Positions 23,399-31,519 of a stretch of 64,000 nucleotides of DNA are shown here, piece after piece (position 1 is the stretch's first letter; each line of letters starts with the position of its first letter). The position numbers were made by a program, and so were the translations under genes. Location of the stretch: assembly GCA_040216765.1 (NCBI GenBank), contig JAVJON010000037.1, forward strand, positions 1 to 64,000, written 5' to 3'. The notes under the pieces are model-generated. The model was not told the DNA's origin and ran no database searches. It saw only the letters and a list, made by a program, of their open reading frames with translations. The stretch comes from Marinibaculum sp040216765 (lineage in GTDB: Bacteria > Pseudomonadota > Alphaproteobacteria > Ferrovibrionales > Ferrovibrionaceae).

Positions 23399-25580
23399 GC
23401 CGGTGCCGTGCGCCGACATCCAGGCCGCGGTGGACGGCAGGCTGCGCGATCCGTTCGGCGTGCTCGGCATGCATGGCGGCGGCAGCCGGCCGGTCAGCAT
23501 CCGCGCGTTCCGGCCGGATGCGGCATCGGTCAGCCTCCTCGACATGGATGGCAGCCCGGTCTGCGCGCTGGAGCGCCTGGACGCGGCCGGGTTCTTCGCT
23601 GCCGCCCTGGCGGTGCAGCGGCCGTTCCGCTACCGCCTGCGGTTGGAGCGGGGCGCGGAGCTGACGGTGATCGAGGACCCCTACCGCTTTCCCCCGGTGC
23701 TGGGGGAACTGGACGTGCATCTCCTGGCGGAGGGCAGCCACCTGCGCCTGCACGAAAAGCTCGGCGCGCATCCGGCGACCCTGGACGGTGTCGCCGGCAC
23801 GGCCTTTGCCGTCTGGGCACCCAATGCCAGCCGGGTCAGCGTCGTGGGCCCGTTCAACGGCTGGGACGGCCGGGTCCATCCGATGCGCCTGCAGCACGGT
23901 TGCGGGGTCTGGGAACTGTTCCTCCCCGGTATCGCCGAAGGCGAACTCTACAAGTTCGAGGTCCTCGACGCGGACCACCGGATGCTGCCCTTGAAGGCCG
24001 ATCCGCTGGCCTTCGCGGCGGAGATGCGGCCCGCAACGGCATCGATCGTCCATGGCCTGCCCGCGCCGGAGTGGCGCGACCGGGACTGGATGGCCACCCG
24101 TGCCGAAGCGCAGTCCCTGCAGGCGCCGATCTCGATCTACGAATGCCATCTCGGCTCCTGGATGCGCGGCGAGGATGGCGGCTACCTGTCCTACGACAGC
24201 CTGGCGGACCGGCTGATCCCCTACCTGCTGCAGCTCGGTTTCACCCATGTCGAATGCCTGCCGGTCAGCGAGCATCCCTTCGACGGCTCCTGGGGCTATC
24301 AGCCGATCGGGCTGTTCGCGCCGACCAGCCGCTTCGGCCCGCCGGAGGGCTTCGCCCGTTTCGTCGACAGGGCGCACGAGGCGGGCATCGGCGTGCTGGT
24401 CGACTGGGTCCCGGGGCATTTTCCCACCGATCCGCACGGCCTTGGCCGGTTCGACGGCACCGCGCTCTACGAGCATGCCGACCCGCGGCAGGGCTTCCAC
24501 CGCGACTGGAACACCCTGATCTACAATTATGGCCGGCGGGAGGTGCGGAACTTCCTGTTGTCCAATGCGCTGTTCTGGCTGGATCGCCTGCATGTCGACG
24601 GGCTTCGCGTCGATGCCGTCGCCTCCATGCTCTACCTGGACTACAGCCGCGAGGCCGGCGACTGGGTGCCCAACCGCCATGGCGGCAACGAGAACCTGGA
24701 GGCGATCGATTTCCTCCGCCGCCTCAACGAACTCACCTTCGGGGAATCTCCCGGCTCCACGACGATGGCGGAGGAAAGCACCTCCTGGCCCAACGTGTCG
24801 CGGCCGCTCTATCTCGGCGGTCTGGGTTTCGGCTTCAAGTGGAACATGGGCTGGATGCACGACAGCCTGACCTACATGGCGCGGGAGCCGGTCCACCGGG
24901 GCTTCCACCAGAACGAGCTGACCTTCGGGCTGCACTACGCCTTTTCGGAGAACTTCGTGCTGCCGCTGTCCCATGACGAGGTGGTGCACGGAAAGGGGTC
25001 GCTGCTCGGCAAGATGCCCGGCGACCGCTGGCAGAAGTTCGCCAACCTGCGGTGCTATTTCGGCTTCATGTGGACGCATCCCGGCAAGAAGCTGCTGTTC
25101 ATGGGCGGCGAGTTCGCGCAGGAGCGCGAATGGAATCATGACCGGTCGCTGGACTGGCATCTGCTGGACGATGGGCTGCATCGCGGCGTGCAGCGGCTGG
25201 TCGGCGACCTGAACCGCCTGTACCGGGAGCTGCCGGCGCTGCACCGGCTGGACTGCGACGCCGAAGGCTTCGAATGGATCGACGCCAGCGATTCCGCCAA
25301 CAGCGTGCTCTGCTTTCTGCGCAAGGGCGGCGATGCGGGGCGGCCCTGCCTGGTGGTCTGCAACTTCACGCCGGTGCCGCGCCACGGCTATCGGGTGGGG
25401 GTGCCCCGGCCGGGCACCTGGCTGGAGCGGCTGAACACCGATGCCGCCGTCTATGGCGGCAGCGGGGTCGGCAATCTCGGGGCGGTCGAGGCGGAGGACC
25501 GGGCCTGCCATGGCCGGCCCTGGTCGGTGTCGCTGAGCCTTCCGCCATTGGCGACCCTGGTGCTGGAACCAGCAGCCTGA
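23379..25580 (+). CDS. glgB: 1,4-alpha-glucan branching enzyme
   Basis: GlgB introduces alpha-1,6 branches into the linear glucan made by GlgE. The 733-residue product carries two N-terminal CBM48-type domains (DPFGVLGMHGG; FAVWAPNASRVSVVGPFNGWDG) before the GH13_9 barrel. Catalytic residues are Asp412 in GLRVDAVASMLYLDYS and Glu465 in TMAEESTSWP, spaced 53 residues as in the E. coli enzyme. YHDEVVHG-like SHDEVVHGKGSLL and LLFMGGEFAQEREWNH complete the signature. The ATG at 23379, preceded by GGAGAG, overlaps the end of treS/mak, consistent with coupled translation. Confidence 0.96.
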   Translation: MAASRNEPVPCADIQAAVDGRLRDPFGVLGMHGGGSRPVSIRAFRPDAASVSLLDMDGSPVCALERLDAAGFFAAALAVQRPFRYRLRLERGAELTVIEDPYRFPPVLGELDVHLLAEGSHLRLHEKLGAHPATLDGVAGTAFAVWAPNASRVSVVGPFNGWDGRVHPMRLQHGCGVWELFLPGIAEGELYKFEVLDADHRMLPLKADPLAFAAEMRPATASIVHGLPAPEWRDRDWMATRAEAQSLQAPISIYECHLGSWMRGEDGGYLSYDSLADRLIPYLLQLGFTHVECLPVSEHPFDGSWGYQPIGLFAPTSRFGPPEGFARFVDRAHEAGIGVLVDWVPGHFPTDPHGLGRFDGTALYEHADPRQGFHRDWNTLIYNYGRREVRNFLLSNALFWLDRLHVDGLRVDAVASMLYLDYSREAGDWVPNRHGGNENLEAIDFLRRLNELTFGESPGSTTMAEESTSWPNVSRPLYLGGLGFGFKWNMGWMHDSLTYMAREPVHRGFHQNELTFGLHYAFSENFVLPLSHDEVVHGKGSLLGKMPGDRWQKFANLRCYFGFMWTHPGKKLLFMGGEFAQEREWNHDRSLDWHLLDDGLHRGVQRLVGDLNRLYRELPALHRLDCDAEGFEWIDASDSANSVLCFLRKGGDAGRPCLVVCNFTPVPRHGYRVGVPRPGTWLERLNTDAAVYGGSGVGNLGAVEAEDRACHGRPWSVSLSLPPLATLVLEPAA

Positions 25581-25591
25581 CGCAGGTTTTT
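25565..25591 (+). promoter_or_regulatory. Possible second GGAAC-type stress promoter before glgX
   Basis: GGAAC at 25565-25569 (inside the end of glgB) is followed after 17 bases by a run of five T (25587-25591). This fits the GGAAC-N18/19-TT form of the EcfG consensus but lacks the CG before TT. It lies about 40 bases upstream of the glgX start, in the only non-overlapping junction of the cluster. Weak evidence: GGAAC here is also part of a coding sequence. Confidence 0.3.
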
Positions 25592-25627
25592 CCACTGCGA
25601 TCGGATTCACCGACAGACCAAGGACAG

Positions 25628-27832
25628 ATGCCCACATGCATCAGCGGACCGGCTTTCTCCATCGTTCCGATACCCGCCATGGATGACCATCGCGGCATCG
25701 CCGACCCGGCGGGCGCGGAGGCCCGCGACGACGGGGAGGCAACCTACCGGGTGGAGGCGGGGCAGCCCCACAGCCTGGGCGCAAGATGGGACGGCAGCGG
25801 CGTCAACTTCGCCCTGTTCAGCGCCCATGCCAGCGCCGTGGATCTCTGCCTGTTCGACCGCACCGGCCGCCGCGAGGTGCAGCGCATCCGGCTGCCCGAA
25901 CATACCCACGAGGTCTGGCACGGCTACCTGCCGGACGCGATGCCGGGGCTGTTGTACGGCTATCGGGTGCACGGGCCCTACGAGCCGCAGCACGGCCATC
26001 GCTTCAACCCGAACAAGCTGCTGATCGACCCCTATGCCAGCGCCTTGGCCGGGCCGCTACGCTGGAGCGACGCGCACTTCGCCTATCGCGTCGGCAGCAG
26101 CCGCGAGGACCTGTCCTTCGACCGGCGCAACAATGCCGCCGCCATGCCGAAATGCCGGGTCGTCGACCATGCCTTCACCTGGGGCGACCATCGCCGCCCG
26201 GAACGCCCCTGGTCGGACACCGTCATCTACGAAGCCCATGTCCGCGGCATGACCCGCATGGCGGAGCCCGTTGCCCCGCCCTGGCGCGGCACGTTCGAAG
26301 GCCTCGCCTCGCCCTGGGTGATCGACCATCTGCTGCGCCTGGGCGTGACGGCGGTCGAGCTGATGCCCGTCCACGCCTTCGTCCATGACCGCCGGTTGCT
26401 GGAGAAGGGCCTGCGCAACTACTGGGGCTACAACTCGATCTGCTTCTTCGCGCCGCATCCCGAATATCTCGGCCCCGGCGGACAGGTCGCCAGCTTCAAG
26501 ACCATGGTCCGCCGCCTGCACGAGGCGGGCATCGAGGTGATCCTGGACGTCGTCTACAACCATACCGCCGAAGGCAATCACCTGGGGCCGACCTTCAGCC
26601 TGCGCGGCATCGACAATGCGAGCTACTACCGGCTCGTGGCGGACGACCCGCGCTACTATCTCGACGTCACCGGTTGCGGCAACAGCCTGAATACCGGGCA
26701 TCCGCGGGTGCTGCAGATGGTGATGGATTCGCTGCGCTACTGGGTGGCCGAGATGGGGGTCGACGGCTTCCGCTTCGACCTGGCGACCACGCTGGGGCGC
26801 GACCGGTACGGCTTCGACCCCGGAAGCGGCTTCTTCGACGTGATCCGGCAGGACCCGGTCCTGAGCGGCGTGAAACTGATCGCGGAGCCCTGGGATACCG
26901 GCCCGGACGGCTACCGGCTCGGCGGCTACGGGCCGGGCTGGGCGGAGTGGAACGACCGCTACCGCGACACCGTCCGCGCATTCTGGCGCGGCGACGGGCA
27001 AATGCTGCCGGAACTCGCCACGCGGATGCTGGGATCCAGCGACCTGTTCGAGCATCAGGGGCGACGGCCCTGGGCCAGCGTGAACTTCGTGGCCGCGCAT
27101 GACGGCTTCACCCTGCAGGACCTGGTCAGCTACGAGCAGAAGCACAACGAGGCGAACGGCGAGGACAATGCCGACGGCCACGGCCACAATCTCAGCGCCA
27201 GTTACGGGGTCGAGGGGCCGACCGACGATCCCGGGCTGCGCGCCCTGCGCCTGCGCCAGAAGCGCAACCTGCTTGCCACCCTGCTGCTGAGCCACGGCAC
27301 GCCGATGCTGCTGATGGGCGACGAGCTGGGCCGCAGCCAGCAGGGCAACAACAACGCCTATTGCCAGGACAATCCGACCGGCTGGCTGGACTGGGAGGCG
27401 GCGAACGCCGAGGACCGGAGCTTCTGTGCCTTTGTCGCCCACCTGGTCAGGCTGCGGCACGACCGGCCGCTGCTGCGCTCGACCCGCTTCCGCCACGGTG
27501 CGGAAACCGCTGACGGCTTGCGCGATGCCGCCTGGCGGCGGCCGGACGGGGCGGAGATGACGGCCGAGGACTGGCACGACCCGGAGGGCCGCGCCGTCGC
27601 GCTGGCCCTGGCGGGCAGCCGGTCGCCGCCGCTGCTGGTCCTGCTGAACGCCGGCGAGGCCGCGCTGGACTTCCGGTTGCCGGACACATCCGGGGACCGG
27701 CGCTGGCAGCGGATCCTGGACACCGATGCGGAGGATGGCGGGACCGACGGCCCGGTCGCGGCCTATCCGTCCGGCGGGATCTGCCGGTTGCCGGCGCGCA
27801 CCGTGGTGGTGCTGGAGCGCGGCGATGGCTGA
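25628..27832 (+). CDS. glgX: Glycogen debranching enzyme (isoamylase type)
   Basis: GlgX hydrolyses alpha-1,6 branches, releasing linear maltodextrins for MalQ and TreY. The start MPTCISGPAF (preceded by AAGGA) gives 734 residues; MDDHRGIADP at 25679 is an alternative. A CBM48 domain (YRVEAGQPHSLGARWDGSGV) precedes the GH13_11 barrel: VIYEAHVRGMTRM, DVVYNHTAEGN, nucleophile Asp384 in FRFDLATTLGRD, Glu420 in LIAEPWDTGP, VNFVAAHDGFTLQDLVSY, and the debranching-type MGDELGRSQQGNNNAYCQDN. Its stop overlaps the start of treZ by 8 bases. The 47-base gap from glgB is the longest within the otsA-treY run. Confidence 0.95.
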   Translation: MPTCISGPAFSIVPIPAMDDHRGIADPAGAEARDDGEATYRVEAGQPHSLGARWDGSGVNFALFSAHASAVDLCLFDRTGRREVQRIRLPEHTHEVWHGYLPDAMPGLLYGYRVHGPYEPQHGHRFNPNKLLIDPYASALAGPLRWSDAHFAYRVGSSREDLSFDRRNNAAAMPKCRVVDHAFTWGDHRRPERPWSDTVIYEAHVRGMTRMAEPVAPPWRGTFEGLASPWVIDHLLRLGVTAVELMPVHAFVHDRRLLEKGLRNYWGYNSICFFAPHPEYLGPGGQVASFKTMVRRLHEAGIEVILDVVYNHTAEGNHLGPTFSLRGIDNASYYRLVADDPRYYLDVTGCGNSLNTGHPRVLQMVMDSLRYWVAEMGVDGFRFDLATTLGRDRYGFDPGSGFFDVIRQDPVLSGVKLIAEPWDTGPDGYRLGGYGPGWAEWNDRYRDTVRAFWRGDGQMLPELATRMLGSSDLFEHQGRRPWASVNFVAAHDGFTLQDLVSYEQKHNEANGEDNADGHGHNLSASYGVEGPTDDPGLRALRLRQKRNLLATLLLSHGTPMLLMGDELGRSQQGNNNAYCQDNPTGWLDWEAANAEDRSFCAFVAHLVRLRHDRPLLRSTRFRHGAETADGLRDAAWRRPDGAEMTAEDWHDPEGRAVALALAGSRSPPLLVLLNAGEAALDFRLPDTSGDRRWQRILDTDAEDGGTDGPVAAYPSGGICRLPARTVVVLERGDG

Positions 27833-29687
27833 GCGAGCCGCCGCCACACAGCTGCCCGGCCGGTTCGCCCATCCTTGCGGCTTCGGCGCGGAGATGGCGG
27901 ACGGCATCCGCTTCCGCCTGTGGGCGCCGGACTGCGAACGGATCGGCCTGGTGGATGTCGAGCGCGACCGGGTGCTGCCGATGCGTGCGGAGGGCGAGGG
28001 CTGGTTCGCCTGCGAGGGTGCGGGGTTCGCCGCGGGCGATCGCTACCTGTTCGAACTGCCGGATGGCCTGCGGGTGCCCGATCCCGCCGCCCGCGCACAG
28101 GCGGAGGATGTCCACGGCGCCAGCCTGCTGGTCGATCCGCTGGCACATCGCTGGCAGCATGCGGATTGGCGCGGGCGGCCCTGGGCGGAAGCCGTGCTCT
28201 GCGAGCTGCATGTCGGCTGCGCCACGCCGGAGGGCAGTTTCGAAGGGCTGCGGCGGCGCCTGTCGCACTATGCCAGGACCGGCATCACGGCGTTGGAGCT
28301 GATGCCGCTGGCGGATTTCCCGGGGCGGCGCGGCTGGGGCTATGACGGCGTCCTGCCCTTTGCGCCGGACCGCAGCTATGGCCGGCCGGAGGATCTGAAG
28401 CGCCTGGTCGACGACGCCCATGGCCTCGGCCTGATGGTCTTCCTGGACGTCGTCTACAACCATTTCGGACCGGACGGGAATTACCTGCACGCCTATGCGG
28501 AGGGTTTCTTCGATGCAGACCGCCACACGCCCTGGGGCCCGGGCATCGACTTTGCCCGGCCGCAGGTCCGCGAGTTCTTCATCCAGAATGCGCTCTACTG
28601 GCTGCAGGAATACCGCTTCGACGGGCTGCGGCTGGACGCGGTGAACCAGATCCGCGACGACAGCGCGGAGCATTTCCTGGTGGAACTGGCGCGCCGGGTG
28701 CGTGCCGCGACCGCCGGTCGCGAAGTCCATCTGGTGCTGGAGAACGACGACAACGCCGCCCGTCTGCTGGAACGGGATGCCGCGGGGCGGCCGGTCCTCT
28801 ACACCGCGCAGTGGAACGACGATTATCACCATGCCGCCCATTGCCTGCTGACCGGCGAGGCGGACGGCTATTATGCCGATTACGCGGCGCAGCCGGCCGG
28901 CGGGCTGGCACGCGCGCTGGCAAGCGGCTTCATCTTCCAGGGCGAGGGATCGCCCTACCGGGATGGCACCGCGCGGGGCGAAGCCAGTGGCGGCCTGCCG
29001 CCACTGGCCTTCGTGAATTTCCTGCAGAACCATGACCAGGTGGGCAACCGGGCGCTGGGCGAGCGGCTGACCGGCCTTGCGACGGGACCGCAGGTTGCCG
29101 CGGCGCTGCAGTTGCTGCTCCTTGCGCCGCAGGTCCCGCTCCTGTTCATGGGCGAGGAATGGGGCGAGGTGCAGCCCTTCCTGTTTTTCTGCGACTTCCA
29201 TGGCGACCTGGGCGAGGCCGTGCGAAACGGCCGGCGCCGGGAGTTCGCGCGGTTCGCGCAGTTCCGTTCGCCCGAGGCGCGGTCGCGGATTCCGGATCCC
29301 AACCGGCCGGAGACCTTCCAGGCGTCGCGGATCGACTGGGACCGCCGGCCCGCCCAGCCGCATGCCGGGCGTGCGGCTCTGGTGCGGGGGCTGCTGCAGC
29401 GACGCGCGGCCGAGGTCGCGCCGCGCCTGCCGCGGATCGGCGGCCATGCCGGCCGGTCGGCACTCGACGGGGCCCTGCTGCAGGCCGCCTGGCAGGTTGC
29501 GGATTCCGGATGGCTGCAGGTCCGGGCAAACCTTTCGGGCGACCGCCATGCCGTTCCGCCGGCGGCGATCGACCGGGAGCCACCGCGCCGGATCTGGCCG
29601 GACCGCGATCCCGAAGCGGGCGGGGCCCTTGCACCCTGGAGCGTGTGCTGGTCGGTCGGCCCGCTGCCGCCGGGGTTGGACGCATGA
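27825..29687 (+). CDS. treZ: Malto-oligosyltrehalose trehalohydrolase
   Basis: TreZ cuts trehalose from the end of maltooligosyltrehalose made by TreY. The 620-residue product has the N-terminal CBM48-like module (IRFRLWAPDCERIGLVDVE) and the GH13_10 barrel: ELHVGCATPEGSFEG, ELMPLADFPGRRGWGYDGV, DVVYNHFGPDGNY, nucleophile Asp271 in LRLDAVNQIRDDS, acid Glu306 in HLVLENDDN, NFLQNHDQVGNRALGERL. The length matches the family. The ATG overlaps the glgX stop region by 8 bases and the end overlaps malQ by 4. It works with TreY, encoded two genes on. Confidence 0.95.
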   Translation: MAERAAATQLPGRFAHPCGFGAEMADGIRFRLWAPDCERIGLVDVERDRVLPMRAEGEGWFACEGAGFAAGDRYLFELPDGLRVPDPAARAQAEDVHGASLLVDPLAHRWQHADWRGRPWAEAVLCELHVGCATPEGSFEGLRRRLSHYARTGITALELMPLADFPGRRGWGYDGVLPFAPDRSYGRPEDLKRLVDDAHGLGLMVFLDVVYNHFGPDGNYLHAYAEGFFDADRHTPWGPGIDFARPQVREFFIQNALYWLQEYRFDGLRLDAVNQIRDDSAEHFLVELARRVRAATAGREVHLVLENDDNAARLLERDAAGRPVLYTAQWNDDYHHAAHCLLTGEADGYYADYAAQPAGGLARALASGFIFQGEGSPYRDGTARGEASGGLPPLAFVNFLQNHDQVGNRALGERLTGLATGPQVAAALQLLLLAPQVPLLFMGEEWGEVQPFLFFCDFHGDLGEAVRNGRRREFARFAQFRSPEARSRIPDPNRPETFQASRIDWDRRPAQPHAGRAALVRGLLQRRAAEVAPRLPRIGGHAGRSALDGALLQAAWQVADSGWLQVRANLSGDRHAVPPAAIDREPPRRIWPDRDPEAGGALAPWSVCWSVGPLPPGLDA

Positions 29688-31519
29688 CGGTGGCGCTGGA
29701 TCGCCTTGCCGCCGCCTATGGCATCGCGGGCAGCTACAGGTCGGAGACCGGCGAGCATCGCCTGGTCGACGACACGGTGAAGCGGCGCCTGCTGGGCATC
29801 ATGGGGGTCGATCCGAAACGCCCGGAGATGCCGCCCCGGGCCGTTCATGGTGCGGCGGCGGCCGCCGCACCGATCCCCTGCCACCTCCCCGGGGTACTGC
29901 GCCGGGGCCGGGCCTGGGGACTGACCTGCCAGATCTATGGCCTGGCATCCGCGCGGAACTGGGGCATCGGCGATTTCGAGGACCTGGCACGTCTGGCCGA
30001 GACGGTGGCGGCCGAAGGGGCGGACTTCCTTGGCGTCAGCCCCCTGCACGCGATGTTTCCGGTCGAACCGGACCGCTGCAGCCCCTATTCGCCGTCCGAC
30101 CGCCGCTTCCTCAACCTGCTGCATATCGCCCCCGACATGGAACCGGAATTCGCGGCCGTCGCTGCCGGGACACCGCCGCGCGACGCGCTGCGCCGGCCGG
30201 ACCTGGTGGATTATGCCGCCGTGGCACGGGCGAAGCTGGCGGTGCTGCGCCGGATGTTCGATGCGTTCGGCATGGGCGATGCCGGGCGGCGCGCGGCCTT
30301 CGACCGCTTCCGGGCGGCAGGCGGCATGGCCTTGCAGCGCCATGCGCTGTTCGATGCACTGTCCAGGCATCGCCTCGCCGGCACCGGCCGCCCGCAGCCC
30401 TGGCCGGACTGGCCCGAACCCTGGCGACGGCCGGACAGTCCGGAGCTCCGGCGCTGGGCGGACGAGCATGAGGCGGAGCCTGCCTTCTTCGCCTGGCTGC
30501 AATGGCTGGCGGACCGCCAGCTGGCCGCTGCGCAGCGCCGTGCCCTGGACGCCGGCATGCGGATCGGCCTGTACCTGGACATGGCGGTCGGCACGGCGCC
30601 CGACGGCGCCATGGCCTGGTCGGATCCGGCCCTGATGGTGACCGGGGCGCATATCGGCTCGCCGCCGGATGCCTACAATGCCCAGGGCCAGGACTGGGGC
30701 CTGGCGCCGCAGCGCCCGGACATCGTCGCCGCACGCGATTGCGCCCCGCTGGCGGCGGACCTGGATGCCAGCATGCGCCATGCCGGGGCCGTGCGACTGG
30801 ACCATGCCATGGCTCTGGAACGGCTGTTCTGGGTGCCGGCGGAGGGCAGGCCGCATGATGGCGGCTATGTCCATTATCCGTTCCAGGCCTTGCTGCGCCA
30901 GGTCGGGCGGTCTTCGCAGGCGCACCGCTGCCTGGTGATCGGCGAGGCCCTGGGCACGGTGCCCGAAGGGTTTGCGGCCACCCTGGCCGCGGCGCGGATC
31001 CTTACCTACCGGGTGCTGCTGTTCGAGAGGCGGGCCGATGGTGCGTTCCGCCATCCGCGCAGCATTGGCGCCGCCGCCCTGGCCTGCCTGTCGACCCACG
31101 ACCTGCCGACCCTGCGTGGCTGGTGGCAGGGGCGCGACATCGACTGGCGGGTGGATCTCGACCTGCTGCAGCCGGACGCCGGCGCCGCCGAACGCCAGGC
31201 GCGACACCGCGCGCGTGGCGCGCTGCTGGCCGCCCTGCACCGCATCGGGCTGGAGCCGGCGCAGGGCCGCGACGAGCCGACCATGGCGGACACGACCCTG
31301 ATCGCCTGCCATCGCTATATGGCCCGCAGCCCCGCGCGGCTGATGGCGGTCCAGCTGGAGGATGCGCTGGGCCTGGTGGAGCAGGCCAACCTGCCCGGGC
31401 CGACGGAACCGCACCCGAACTGGCGGCGCCGCATGCCGGTGCCGCTGGAAACCCTGGGCGACCATCCGTTGTTCGCCGCGCTGTGCCGCGCGATGCGGGC
31501 CGAGCGGCCGAAGGCGTGA
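29684..31519 (+). CDS. malQ: 4-alpha-glucanotransferase (amylomaltase)
   Basis: MalQ transfers maltodextrin segments between chains, lengthening short products so that TreY or GlgE can use them. The 611-residue product is GH77: an N-terminal helical region (LDRLAAAYGIAGSY), then QIYGLASARNWGIGDFEDL, PLHAMFPVEPDRCSPYSPSDRRFLN, GQDWGLAPQRP, nucleophile Asp373 in VRLDHAMALERLFWVP, Glu421 in VIGEALGTVPEG, and a late STHDLPTLRGWW. It overlaps treZ by 4 bases (ATGA) and treY by 4 bases (GTGA), so it is coupled between the two enzymes of the TreY/TreZ pathway. Confidence 0.95.
   Translation: MTVALDRLAAAYGIAGSYRSETGEHRLVDDTVKRRLLGIMGVDPKRPEMPPRAVHGAAAAAAPIPCHLPGVLRRGRAWGLTCQIYGLASARNWGIGDFEDLARLAETVAAEGADFLGVSPLHAMFPVEPDRCSPYSPSDRRFLNLLHIAPDMEPEFAAVAAGTPPRDALRRPDLVDYAAVARAKLAVLRRMFDAFGMGDAGRRAAFDRFRAAGGMALQRHALFDALSRHRLAGTGRPQPWPDWPEPWRRPDSPELRRWADEHEAEPAFFAWLQWLADRQLAAAQRRALDAGMRIGLYLDMAVGTAPDGAMAWSDPALMVTGAHIGSPPDAYNAQGQDWGLAPQRPDIVAARDCAPLAADLDASMRHAGAVRLDHAMALERLFWVPAEGRPHDGGYVHYPFQALLRQVGRSSQAHRCLVIGEALGTVPEGFAATLAAARILTYRVLLFERRADGAFRHPRSIGAAALACLSTHDLPTLRGWWQGRDIDWRVDLDLLQPDAGAAERQARHRARGALLAALHRIGLEPAQGRDEPTMADTTLIACHRYMARSPARLMAVQLEDALGLVEQANLPGPTEPHPNWRRRMPVPLETLGDHPLFAALCRAMRAERPKA

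Noticed and set aside
20009..23545. Minus-strand open frame of 1178 codons opposite treS/mak
   Set aside because: It is the antisense of a gene with complete catalytic motifs; long antisense frames are expected at this GC content and the translation is Arg/Gln/His-rich with no domain.
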